A stretch of 64,000 nt of DNA. It comes from Acidibrevibacterium fodinaquatile. Lineage in GTDB: Bacteria; Pseudomonadota; Alphaproteobacteria; Acetobacterales; Acetobacteraceae. Shown piece by piece: positions 50,879 through 60,368 of this stretch. The stretch is from positions 1-64,000 of the forward strand of contig NZ_CP029177.1 of the NCBI RefSeq assembly GCF_003352165.1. Reading direction: 5' to 3'. A model generated the notes under the pieces. That model saw only the letters and a program-made list of their open reading frames with translations. It did not search any database and was not told the origin of the DNA. Position numbers and translations under genes: made by a program. Position 1 is the first letter of the stretch; each line of letters begins with the position of its first letter.

Positions 50879-53800
50879 GCCCCTCGCCCAAAGACATTCA
50901 AGAGGGTGATTTTGTCGAAGTGCGAGGCAAGCCTTGGCTTGTAGAAGCGCTGGTCGGAAACGACGCGGAGCTACCTATTTTAAGCCTCTCATGCATTTCG
51001 GATGATGCCCAAGGCGAGCGGCTCGACGTGTTGTGGGATGCCGAGATTGCCGGGAGGGTTCTCGATGAAGATCGATGGGCAAATGTAGGCGTTGGTCATC
51101 CCGACAGTGCTGATGTCCTTGCGGCGCATATCAGGGCGATCCGTTGGCGATCCGCGACAGCCGCTGATCGGGATCTGCTTCAAGCGCCATTCCGAGCGGG
51201 GATCAGACTCGATGCCTATCAGCTTCTCCCTCTGCGCAAGGCGCTGCGTCTGCCGCGCGTGAACCTGCTGATCGCGGACGATGTCGGTCTCGGCAAGACG
51301 ATCGAAGCGGGCCTTGTCGCGCGGGAGCTTCTGCTCAGGCGTCGGGTGGACTTCATCGTGATCGCTGCGCCGCCTGCGATGACGGTTCAGTGGAAGGACG
51401 AGTTGGAGGCCAAGTTCGGCCTTTCGTTCGAGATCATCGACCGGGACCGCATCAGCGAACTGCGGCGGCTTCGCGGATTTTCTGTAAATCCGTGGACCAC
51501 AGGCTCACGCTTTATCGTTTCGCACCGCCTGCTGACTGACGAGACTTATGCTGCGGGGCTGCGCGATGTCCTCGGTGAATTTCGGGCGAAGGCATTGTTC
51601 GTCCTGGACGAGGCCCACCACGCGGCGCCGTCGGCAGGTACGCGGTACGCTGTCTCCAGTCAGCTCACGAAAGCGGTCAGAGAACTCGCGGAGCGCTTCG
51701 AGCACCGACTGTTCCTGACCGCCACACCCCATAACGGGCACTCCAACAGCTTTTCTGCCCTGCTTGAGATGCTCGACCCGCAGCGCTTCACACGCGGCGT
51801 CGAAGTTCGGCCGCGAGATCTTGAGCCGGTTATGGTGCGCCGGCTGAAGGCCGATCTCCGCCGTCTCGGTGAGGCATTCCCGGAACGCGTTATCGAGCCT
51901 GTCTTGATCGACGGGCTGCCGGAGGATGCTCCCGAACTGGTGCTCGCGCGACTGCTCGCCGCCTATGGCGAGCTCCGCATGAAGCGGATTGCGAAGCTGA
52001 GTGGTCAGAAGGCGGCGCTGGCCAAGCTGGCATTTGTTGGCCTCCAGCAGAGGCTTCTGTCGTCGATCGCCGCCTTCGCGCGCACGCTGAAGACCCACCG
52101 CGCGACCATCCAAAAAGTGCTGGACGGCGAAGAGGTTGCGCGCATGACGACGGCCGCGACCGCGTTTGTGGCAGGACCGACACCGGAGGATAACGCCGAA
52201 CTGGGCCTGGAGGAGGAAGACGCTGAAAAGGCCATGGCCGCCGACGAAGATGCGGAAGCGGCCACCGCTTCTGCGGCCGGCGTCGTCGATGCCACGTTGG
52301 AGGACTTGCGTGCCGAATTGGCGATCGTCGATGAGATGCTCGAGCTGGCCGAAAAGCACGCCGCGCGGCCTGATGCGCGCGTAAAGTGGCTGGTCGAATG
52401 GATCCGCAACTTCATGCTGGATGGCCGGCAGTGGAATCAGCGTCGGCTGATCATCTTCACCGAATGGGAGGATACGAGGCGCTGGCTGGAAAGGCGGTTG
52501 CGGGAAGCGCTGGCCGACACCGATGGCATTGACGATCGGATCGGCGTCTTCAGCGGCGCCACGGGGTCGGATCGCCGCGAGCAGATCAAGCACGCCTTCA
52601 ACGCCGATCCCGAGGGCGAGCCCTTGCGGATTCTGATCTGCACCGATGCAGCGCGGGAAGGCATTAACCTTCAATCCTACTGTTCGGACCTCCTGCACTT
52701 CGATCTGCCCTGGAATCCGTCACGTCTGGAACAGCGGAACGGCCGCATCGATCGAAAGCTCCAGCCAGCGAAGCAGGTCTTCTGCCGCTATTTCCGGTAT
52801 GAGCAGCGCGAGGCGGACATCGTTCTCGACGCGCTGGTCTGGAAGACGGAGACCATTCGCGAAGAGCTCGGTTCGGTCGGTCAGGTCATTGAGGACCGCA
52901 TCGCCAAGCGGCTCGCGGAAGACGGCATCCGTCGCGGTCAGGGGAAGGCGCTTGCTCGCGCGATCTCAGATGAGAAGGACACGGAGCGGCTTAGCAAGGC
53001 CCAGGCCGAAATGGATGATGAGGAGAAGGCGCGCCACGAGCGCCTTCTGAAGGAACAGGACGACCTAAGACGGGTCCTTGAACGCTCCCGCGAGAGGGTC
53101 GGAGTCGATCCCGAGGATCTCAAGCGGGTCGCTGCCGCTGCCCTGTCTCGGGTGGGCTTCCCCCTCGATAATGCGCTCGGTGAGAGGGTCGGCAGGACCG
53201 TCACCTATCGGCTAGATCCGAGCGATCCCGCTTTTTCCAAGGACGCGGGGTGGGACGATGCCTTCGACGATCTGAGGGTTCGGCCGCGCAAGCGTGGCGA
53301 ACGGCTCGGCGACTGGCGGCGCAACGCTCCGATCCGATCCATCGCCTTCGAGCCGCCGGTCCTCGACGATGGTCGCGACGCCACCGACGTCGTGCAGGTG
53401 CATCTGGAGCATCGGCTGGTCCGACGCCTCATTTCTCGGTTTCTCAGTCAGGGTTTCCAGTCGAACCTGTCGCGGTTCTCGGTCATCACCGGCCCCGGCG
53501 CGCAACCGCGTGTGGTGCTGATGGGCCGCCTGGCCGTCTATGGCGCCGGCGCAGCTCGGTTGCATGAGGAGATCATCCCGATCACGGCCATCTGGACCGA
53601 ATCCGAGCGGGGTCGAAAGCCGCTCCGGGCACTGGGAGAGAGCGGCGAGGAAAGAACGCTGAATCAACTCGAGGACGCGCTGCGCAGCGCACGAGAAGCG
53701 CCCGCGTCCGCAATTGCACGCATACAGGCTCTTGTCGCTCAGGACATCGCCGATCTGACCCCTGCTCTCGAATCCATCGCGGGTGAACGCCTCGCGACAG

Positions 53801-54102
53801 TGAAGACCCAGCTCGCCAAGCGGGGAGACGAGGAGGCGCGATCTTTGGCGGGCCTGCTGGAACAGCAGCGGGATCGGATTGGCAAGGCCGCAAAGGAGTT
53901 CAACCCCGACCAGCTCACCCTCGATCTCGTGCCCGAGGAACGGCGCGAGCGCGAAGCTGACCGGCGGCACTGGCAAACGCGCCTCGCACGCCTCGAACAG
54001 GAGCTTCGCGACGAACCCATGCGGCTGCGCGAGTCCTACGATGTGAAGGCCCATCGGCTGGAGCCGGTCGGCATCGTCTATCTCTGGCCGGTGTCGGGGT
54101 AA
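50875..54102 (+). CDS. drmD: DISARM SNF2-family helicase DrmD
   Basis: This 1075-residue SNF2/Swi2-type ATPase has an N-terminal SH3-like part (VEVRGKPWLVEALVGNDA). Helicase motif I is LIADDVGLGKTIEAGLVARE near residue 140, motif II is LFVLDEAHHAAPS near 244, motif III is FLTATPHNGHSNSF, and the second RecA domain runs about 500-640 with GREGIN-like AAREGINLQSYCSDL and LEQRNGRIDRKLQ. The C-terminal 400 residues are long and helical. In class 1 DISARM this protein is the first component, followed by the methyltransferase, as here. DISARM restricts incoming phage DNA that lacks host methylation. No damage is visible. Confidence 0.88.
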   Translation: MSPSPKDIQEGDFVEVRGKPWLVEALVGNDAELPILSLSCISDDAQGERLDVLWDAEIAGRVLDEDRWANVGVGHPDSADVLAAHIRAIRWRSATAADRDLLQAPFRAGIRLDAYQLLPLRKALRLPRVNLLIADDVGLGKTIEAGLVARELLLRRRVDFIVIAAPPAMTVQWKDELEAKFGLSFEIIDRDRISELRRLRGFSVNPWTTGSRFIVSHRLLTDETYAAGLRDVLGEFRAKALFVLDEAHHAAPSAGTRYAVSSQLTKAVRELAERFEHRLFLTATPHNGHSNSFSALLEMLDPQRFTRGVEVRPRDLEPVMVRRLKADLRRLGEAFPERVIEPVLIDGLPEDAPELVLARLLAAYGELRMKRIAKLSGQKAALAKLAFVGLQQRLLSSIAAFARTLKTHRATIQKVLDGEEVARMTTAATAFVAGPTPEDNAELGLEEEDAEKAMAADEDAEAATASAAGVVDATLEDLRAELAIVDEMLELAEKHAARPDARVKWLVEWIRNFMLDGRQWNQRRLIIFTEWEDTRRWLERRLREALADTDGIDDRIGVFSGATGSDRREQIKHAFNADPEGEPLRILICTDAAREGINLQSYCSDLLHFDLPWNPSRLEQRNGRIDRKLQPAKQVFCRYFRYEQREADIVLDALVWKTETIREELGSVGQVIEDRIAKRLAEDGIRRGQGKALARAISDEKDTERLSKAQAEMDDEEKARHERLLKEQDDLRRVLERSRERVGVDPEDLKRVAAAALSRVGFPLDNALGERVGRTVTYRLDPSDPAFSKDAGWDDAFDDLRVRPRKRGERLGDWRRNAPIRSIAFEPPVLDDGRDATDVVQVHLEHRLVRRLISRFLSQGFQSNLSRFSVITGPGAQPRVVLMGRLAVYGAGAARLHEEIIPITAIWTESERGRKPLRALGESGEERTLNQLEDALRSAREAPASAIARIQALVAQDIADLTPALESIAGERLATVKTQLAKRGDEEARSLAGLLEQQRDRIGKAAKEFNPDQLTLDLVPEERREREADRRHWQTRLARLEQELRDEPMRLRESYDVKAHRLEPVGIVYLWPVSG

Positions 54103-54107
54103 ACGCC

Positions 54108-56425
54108 ATGGCTGACGTTCTCTACCGCGATCCCGACCTCGAATGGCTTGATCATGTCCAGCCGGTCGGTCTGGTCGTAGCACCCAGCGTTCTCAAGGAA
54201 CTGGGCCTGACGCCCCTGCATCAGAGCCCTGTCGATACCGCCGAGGCCGCCGAGCACATCAATTCGGACGAGGCCGGGCCGGCGCTGCCCGACCCTTGGG
54301 CCTTCATGCAACACGTGCTCGGCTGGAACGCCGCCCATGTCGCGGGCGCGCCGGGTGGTCCGGAACTGCCGGGCACGCTGGTCGTAAGCCTGCCCGAGCA
54401 TGCGACGATGCTGACGCCCACATGGGCAGTCACCGAACTCGGCCAGAACGGCCAGCCTTGGCAGATCCTTGTCCGCATCGAGGCGGCTGGCATCGCACCG
54501 GATGGCCGCGCCCAACTCGACGGCTGGGAGGCCTCGCCGCACCAGCGTTTCGAGCGTCTGCTGAGAGACACCGGCGTGTTCGCCGGACTGCTGATCACCG
54601 ATCGCGAGCTTCGCCTGGTCTACGCCCCGCGCGGCGAGACGTCGGGCTATCTATCCTTCCCGCTGCGCCCGCTCGGCATGGTGGCCGGGCGGCCGATGCT
54701 TGGCGGTCTCAAGCTTCTGCTCGATAGCTTCCGCCTGTTCTCGGACGCGGATGAGCGCCGTCTTCCGGCGCTGCTGAAAAAGAGCCGTGACGCGCAAGCA
54801 TCAGTTTCCACCGAACTCGCCGGCCAGGTTCTCGGCGCGCTGCACGAGCTGCTTCGTGGCCTCAACGCGGCGGATGCTGACCTGATCAGGGAGCTCGCCG
54901 CTTCAAAGCCTGACCACCTCTACGAGGGGCTGCTGACGGTCCTCATGCGGCTGGTGTTCATCCTATACGCGGAGGATCGCGACCTGCTGCCATCGCGCGC
55001 TGACGCTCGCGCGCGGGCGGTCTACGAGACCAGCTACTCGGTGCGAGGCCTCTACGCGCGGCTGGTCGAGGATGCCGCGCTCAACCCTGACACCATGGAC
55101 GAGCGACGTGGCGGCTGGGGCCAGTTGCTCGCGCTCTTCCGGCTGATCCACAAGGGCCATCCCTCGCATTTCGTACAGGCCCGCGGCGGGAAGCTGTTCG
55201 ATCCGGACGAGTTCCCGTTTCTGGAGGGGCGCAAGGCCGAGGGTGATGCGCCGCGCATCCTGAACGTGTCGGACGGCTGTCTTCTGCGCATCCTTGAAGG
55301 GCTGATGACGCTGAAGCTTCGCGGTCATGAGCGTGAGCGCCTGTCCTATCGCACGCTGGACGTCGAGCAGATCGGCTCGGTCTACGAGACAGTCATGGGC
55401 TTCACGGTCAAGGCTGCCAGGTGCAACGTGCTCGCGATCAAAGCCGGCAAGAACAACCGGACGCCGGTGTTCGTGGCGCTCGACGAGCTGTTGTCCCACA
55501 AGGGCAAAGACCGGATCAAGGACCTGAAGGAGAACGTCGGCCGCTCGCTCACGGCCGGGCAGGCGAAGCCGGTAGAGGCGGCGAAGACCGTTGAGGAACT
55601 GGCCGCCGCTTTCGAAGGCATGGTGGATGAGCGCGGATCGCCGCGCCATGCTACGGCGCCGGCCGGGACCCCCATCCTTCAACCTACCGGCGAGCGCCGC
55701 CGCACTGGCAGCCACTATACGCCGCGCAGCCTTACGCAGCCCGTTGTCGCCCATGCGCTGGAACCTGCCTTTGAACGGCTGGGGCCGGACGCGACGCCGG
55801 AGCAGATTCTCGATCTGAAGGTCTGTGATCCCGCGATGGGTTCGGGCGCCTTCCTGGTTGAGGCCTGTCGCGCGATTGCCACCCGGCTGGTGGCAGCCTG
55901 GGCGCGCTGGCCGGAGACGCGACCGACAGTTCCAGCCGATGAAGACGAGGAACTGCATGCCCGCCGCCTCGTTGCGCAACGCTGCATTTATGGGGTGGAC
56001 AAGAATCCGCGCGCAGTTGACCTCGCAAAGCTTTCGCTGTGGCTAGCGACGCTGGCGAAGGATCACGAGTTCACGTTCCTCGATCATGCGCTGAAATGTG
56101 GCGACAGCCTCGTCGGGCTTGATGCCGAGCAGATCGCGGCGATGCACTGGGATACGTCGAAGCCTGGCCTGCCGCTGTTCCGCCAATTCGTGGCGGACCG
56201 CGTGTCCGAGGCGACAACGGCGCGTGCCGAAATACGGTCCGCGCCCGACGATACGATGCGCGCGATTCTGGAGCAGAAGCACAGATTCGTGGAAAGCCGC
56301 ATTGAGCATGTGCGTGTGCTCGGCGATGCGGTGATTTCTGCCTTCTTCGCGGGGGACAAACCGAAGGTCCGGGAGAAACGACGAGCTACGGTGGAGAGCT
56401 GGGTCGCTAGTATCGGTTCGACTAA
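54108..56425 (+). pseudogene. drmMI: DISARM adenine methyltransferase DrmMI, 5' part (split by IS5 element)
   Basis: The first 772 codons of an N6-adenine DNA methyltransferase of the PglX/COG1002 type begin five bases after drmD. The SAM-binding motif I is VCDPAMGSGAFLVEACR near residue 577, RRRTGSHYTPRSLTQPVVAH precedes it, and YGVDKNPRAVDLAKLSLWLA holds motif II/III. The catalytic NPPF motif is not in this part; it lies beyond the inserted element. The open frame continues 40 bases into the IS and then stops, so a truncated protein of 785 residues without a catalytic motif is predicted. Confidence 0.9.
56423..56425. repeat. Target duplication of the IS5-family element, left
   Basis: TAA stands directly before the element and again at 57291-57293. 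Three bases with this content are usual for the IS427 group of the IS5 family. Confidence 0.75.
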
Positions 56426-57290
56426 GAGCCCCTTTCAAAACCGCTTGTACCTTGATTCAATTTGATTCATGAAGGGGCATGCCCGCGCCCCAACTCTCCG
56501 ACAGCCTGTGGTCGATCCTCGAACCCTTGCTCCCTCCGCCGCGCCCGCGGCCAAAGGGTGGCCGGCCGCCGATCTCGGCACGCGCCGCGCTGACGGGCAT
56601 TCTGTTTGTGCTACGCAGCGGCATTCCCTGGGAGATGTTGCCTCGCGAGATGGGCTGCGGCTCTGGGGTAACCTGCTGGCGGCGCCTGCGCGACTGGCAA
56701 GCGGCCGGCGTTTGGGAGCGGTTGCACCGCGAGTTGCTGCGCCGCTTGCAAGACGCCAACCGCATCGACTGGAGCCGGGCCGCGCTGGACAGTTCCGCCA
56801 TCGCGGCAAAAAAGGGGGTGCCGCGACCGGGCCGAACCCGACCGATCGGGGCCGTCCCGGCACGAAACGCCACCTCGTCACGGACCGTCACGGTATCCCG
56901 CTCACGTTCGCCCTGACCGGGGCCAATGTGCATGACAGCGTGCCCTTCGAGCAGATGCTCGATGCGATCCCAGCGATCCGCGGCAAGCGCGGCCGGCCGC
57001 GGCGCAGGCCGAGAAAGCTGCACGCGGACAAGGCCTATGATCATCGCCGCTGCCGCCGCGCCTGCCGGCAGCGAGGCATCACGCCGCGCATCGCCCGGCG
57101 CGGCGTCGAGACCAGCGAGCGTCTCGGCCGCTATCGCTGGGTCATCGAACGCACCTTCGCCTGGCTCAATCGCTTCCGGCGTCTCACCATCCGCTACGAG
57201 CGGCGCATCGATATCCACAGCGCGTTTACAAGCATCGCTTGCTCCCTCATCGCCCTCCGGGCTCTGGAGGGAAGGTTTTGAAAGGGACTC
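56426..57290 (+). mobile_element. IS5-family (IS427-type) element in drmMI, 865 bp
   Basis: The terminal repeats are GAGCCCCTTTCAAAACC at 56426 and the complement of GAGTCCCTTTCAAAACC at 57290, with one mismatch. The size, the split transposase frame and the TAA duplication are typical of IS427-type elements. The transposase is read in the direction of drmMI. Removing 56426-57293 restores the frame ACT-AAA-TGG (Thr-Lys-Trp) and a 1313-residue methyltransferase. Confidence 0.93.
56479..57281 (+). CDS. IS5-family transposase made by -1 frameshifting
   Basis: Two overlapping frames encode the protein. The first (from 56479, MPAPQLSDSLWSILEPLLPP) has the N-terminal domain and the first Asp in AALDSSAIAAKKG. 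The second supplies TKRHLVTDRHGIPLTFALTG, with the second Asp in ANVHDSVPFEQ and the Glu in RWVIERTFAWLNRF. The switch fits the slippery heptamer A-AAA-AAG at 56808-56814, followed by a G run, where a -1 slip leads from the first frame straight into the second. The fused protein is about 267 residues, the normal length for this group. Without the slip, the first frame ends at 56914-56916. Confidence 0.88.
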
Positions 57291-57293
57291 TAA
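57291..57293. repeat. Target duplication of the IS5-family element, right
   Basis: TAA, matching 56423-56425. It lies inside the broken codon series of drmMI. Confidence 0.75.
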
Positions 57294-58917
57294 ATGGGGT
57301 GAGCTCGAGGCTGCGGCGGCAAGGCTGCGCACGGGTGAACATCACCTGCGGCCGTTCCACTGGACTGTTGAGTTCCCGGAGGTGTTTACACGTAATAACC
57401 GGGGGTTCGACGCGATGGTTGGTAATCCCCCGTTTCAAGGGGGAACGCAGAGCACAGAGTCTCTTGGCGAACTGTACACATCGTGGCTGACGCAAAGTTT
57501 CAGTGTTACTTCGAGGCGCATCAATCTTGTGGCCTATTTCTTCCTACGTGCCTTCTCTTGTCTAAGTGATAGTGGCTCGTTCGGACTCATCGCGACAAAT
57601 AAGATTGCGCAAGGCGAAACGCGAGAACAATGTCTGCTTCGGCTAATACGGCTAGGTGGCACGATTTATCGCGCAACACGCAGAATGCGGTGGCCCGGAG
57701 AAGCCGACGTCGTGGTCTCCGTCGTGCATCTTCGACGCGGTTTGGGGAGCAATGATTTCTATATCGACGACAAGCCCACCTCGCGGGTGTCCGCATATCT
57801 AAGCGATATCAACTTAGATGAGACGCCTGCCAGACTAAGCAAGAATTTGGGCAAGGCGTTTATGGGCACAAAGATCACCGGGATTGGGTTCACTTTTGAC
57901 GACAGAGAGGCATCCAGAGGTAACGCAGCATCACTAAAAGATATGGCAGATTTATTAACATCACATCCAAATTATGAAGAAGTAATATTCCCTTTTATGG
58001 GTGCAGAGGAGGTCAACAATACGCCGGATCACTCCTTTAGGCGCTATGTAATCGATGTTGCTGACGTGTCAGAGGCAACCGCACGTGAACGATGGCCAGA
58101 GCTTGTCGCGGTACTCGAACGTTACGTGAAGCCGGAACGCGACAAACTGCTAACGAAAGGGGGGTGGAGCGCGGAAATTGGACGCAACTGGTGGCGTCTC
58201 GCCCAGCGAGCAGAAAGGCTCGATCGGCTTAAGCGTGATATATCGCACGTAATAGTCACGGCATCGTCTGCCGTGATGCACCATATGTTCGCATATGTAC
58301 CGTCCAGACGTGTATTTTCGCACAAACTCATTGTGGTAGCTTCTCAAGACGTTTCAGTTCTCGGCGCTTTGCAATGTAGAGCGCATGAGCTTTGGTCGAG
58401 AACTTTCGGAACAACTTTTGGATCGGGAGACGCATTAACTTATAGCGTGAGTCGAGTTTTTGCCACCTTTCCCATGCCCCGACTCGACGAGCTTGGAAGC
58501 GGCCCGGCATGCGAATCTTACCTTCGTGGGCGCACAGAAATATTGCTTGCTGCGCAGGTGGGTCTCACAGACATTTATGGACGCTTTCACGACCGCAATG
58601 AGCGCTCCACGCTTGTCGCACGCCTGCGCGAACTGCACGCTGAGATGGATCGCGCGGTGCTCGAAGCCTATGGCTGGCGCGATCTCGCCGAACGCGCCGC
58701 ACCGATCTTCCTCGACGAGTCCAACGAGGACGACCAGACCTACCAGGGTCGCCTGTTCTGGCCCTCTGATTTCCGCGACGAAGTGCTCGCCCGCCTGCTC
58801 GCGCTGAACGCCGAGCGTCACGCCGAGGAGGTCCGCCTCGGTATCGCGCCGGGCATGAATGGACACCCCGAGGCCGAAGACGACGTGGAAGCCTCGGAAG
58901 GCGAGCTTACAGAATAG
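57294..58917 (+). pseudogene. drmMI: DISARM adenine methyltransferase DrmMI, 3' part
   Basis: This continues the methyltransferase after the IS element: WGELEAAAARLRTGEHHLRP, then FDAMVGNPPFQGGTQST with the catalytic NPPF motif (about residue 816 of the rejoined protein). The target-recognition region follows, with GSFGLIATNKIAQGETREQC and FPFMGAEEVNNTPDH. The end is LLALNAERHAEEVRLGIAPG and an acidic tail. The part from 57,500 to 58,500 is clearly lower in GC than drmD, a common trait of recognition domains. Small alternative starts exist, but without motif I they cannot yield an active enzyme. Confidence 0.9.
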
Positions 58918-58938
58918 GCAAGCGCCGCCGGCCCGGTA

Positions 58939-59142
58939 TCAGGGCCGGCGCCACTTGTCGGGATGGCCCCGGTCCGTGTTGCGGACACGCTCGACGAAAA
59001 CGTCGCCGCCCCGTTCCTTCGCCCAGTCGATCGCCGCGCCCTGCGTCGGCTGCACGACGCTGGCGCGCTCCGAGCCTGGCCTGCGAACCGCGAAGTCGCC
59101 TGTCTCAGGGCGGCGCTCGATGAACATCCTGTTGTCAGCCAT
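58939..59142 (-). CDS. DUF2188-family small protein
   Basis: This 67-residue protein is encoded opposite to the DISARM genes. MADNRMFIERRPETGDFAVR leads into GSERASVVQPTQGAAIDWAK and RVRNTDRGHPDKWRRP. The pattern (G-x-W/F-A-V-R-x-x-G-x-x-R-A-S, T-Q-x-x-A-I-x-x-A, then a basic end with DRG-P) is that of DUF2188. Family function is unknown. It is separated from the XRE-ImmA gene by a region with three operator half sites that could control both. Confidence 0.75.
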   Translation of the reverse strand: MADNRMFIERRPETGDFAVRRPGSERASVVQPTQGAAIDWAKERGGDVFVERVRNTDRGHPDKWRRP

Positions 59143-59188
59143 GGGAAAACTCCCGGTTGGGTTCACCGCCCGAATCGGCGGCTGGTAC

Positions 59189-59225
59189 GCAAGATAATCT
59201 TGCAAATTATGATTCGCAAGATTAT
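59189..59225. promoter_or_regulatory. Operator with three half sites between DUF2188 and XRE-ImmA genes
   Basis: GCAAGAT-A-ATCTTGC (59189-59203) is a perfect 15-bp palindrome. A further GCAAGATTAT at 59216-59225 is a third half site and pairs with ATAATCTTGC in a second inverted repeat with 12 bases between. This is a typical design for an autoregulating XRE protein whose binding is released by ImmA/IrrE-type cleavage. Confidence 0.65.
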
Positions 59226-59248
59226 ATCGGCTGCCGGGAGACAGCACC

Positions 59249-60361
59249 ATGACCAATCTCATTGGAGCGCGGATCAAGGCGCTGCGGGAGGAGCGAAGCC
59301 TCTCGCAGGACGACCTCGCGCGGCTCTTTGGCTTCAAGGACAGGCAGACGGTCTCCGCCATCGAGACCGGGGAACGCCGCGTCACGGCCGACGAGCTGCT
59401 GCTAGCCGTCGAAAAGCTGGGCGCGCCGCTCGACTATTTCACCGATCCCTTCCTGCTGGTCGGCGAGGGCCGTTTTTCCTGGCGGCAGACCAATGTGAGA
59501 CCGGGCGTCCTCGGCGCCTATGAGCGCAATGCCGGCCGCTGGATCGCGGCCTTCCGGGCGATCGCCCCCCAGGTTGGGCGGGCGAGCCCTTTGCTGCGTC
59601 GGGCCTTGGGGCTCACCCGCCACGCGCGCTTTGAGGATGCAATGGAGGCGGGTGAGCGCTTCGCTGACGAGTTCGAGCTCGGGGAGGTGCCGGCTCGGCG
59701 TCTGGCCGAGGTGATGGAAGAGAAACTTCGCATCCTCGTGCTCATGGTCGATGCCTTCGAGGGAATTTCGGGCGCCGCCTGCCGCCTGCCGGCGCTGGAC
59801 GTCGTGCTAATCCATCGACACGAGGTGGAGGGACGGCGCCACTTCGATCTGGCGCATGAGCTGTTCCATATCCTCACCTGGGACGCGATGCCGCCGGAGC
59901 ACGCGGAGGAATCCCGGGAAGTGGGCGGCAATCGCGTCGAGCAGCTCGCCAACAATTTCGCCTCGGCGGTACTTATGCCGAAGACCGTGCTCGCTCGTTT
60001 CGGCGAGTGGACGGACCTCAAGGACGCCGAGCTCACCGCGAAGCTGAACGCAACCGCGGATGAATTGCTGGTGACGGCTCCCGCGCTTAAATGGCGCCTG
60101 GTCGCGCTCGACCTGCTGAAGCCGGCGCGCGCCCGGGCGATCTCCGACGCGGCGTTGCGGAACAACGGGCACAATGGGCGAGAGGCGCCCAAGGCTGCTG
60201 TGCCGCTTCTCTTCTCGAAGCCGTTTATGGAGGTGATCGGTCTCGCAATCGACGAAGGCCGAATTTCGACTCGCCGGGCTGCGGGCCTGCTCGATCTCAC
60301 CGTCGAGGATCTGAAGGATCTCTTCGTGGCGCACGGGGTCGAGACCCCGGCCGAACTATGA
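59249..60361 (+). CDS. XRE-type regulator fused to an ImmA/IrrE metallopeptidase
   Basis: This 370-residue protein joins two modules. Residues 1-60 are an XRE helix-turn-helix (LIGARIKALREERSLSQDDL, ARLFGFKDRQTVSAIETGER). The middle is helical. The COG2856 peptidase core has HFDLAHELFHILTWD near residue 205, with the HExxH zinc motif, followed by EQLANNFASAVLMPKTVL where the third ligand, Glu, is expected. Such proteins cleave repressors or antitoxins after stress. The gene begins shortly after the operator described at 59189-59225 and is followed 7 bases later by a PIN-like gene. It interrupts the usual drmMI-drmA order. Confidence 0.88.
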   Translation: MTNLIGARIKALREERSLSQDDLARLFGFKDRQTVSAIETGERRVTADELLLAVEKLGAPLDYFTDPFLLVGEGRFSWRQTNVRPGVLGAYERNAGRWIAAFRAIAPQVGRASPLLRRALGLTRHARFEDAMEAGERFADEFELGEVPARRLAEVMEEKLRILVLMVDAFEGISGAACRLPALDVVLIHRHEVEGRRHFDLAHELFHILTWDAMPPEHAEESREVGGNRVEQLANNFASAVLMPKTVLARFGEWTDLKDAELTAKLNATADELLVTAPALKWRLVALDLLKPARARAISDAALRNNGHNGREAPKAAVPLLFSKPFMEVIGLAIDEGRISTRRAAGLLDLTVEDLKDLFVAHGVETPAEL

Positions 60362-60368
60362 GGCGGCC

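Noticed and set aside
54108-58917. Two separate methyltransferase genes, as open frames of 785 and 663 residues suggest
   Set aside because: The first frame ends inside the IS end and the second begins inside the transposase. The motifs I and NPPF are split between them, and removing the element gives a single frame.
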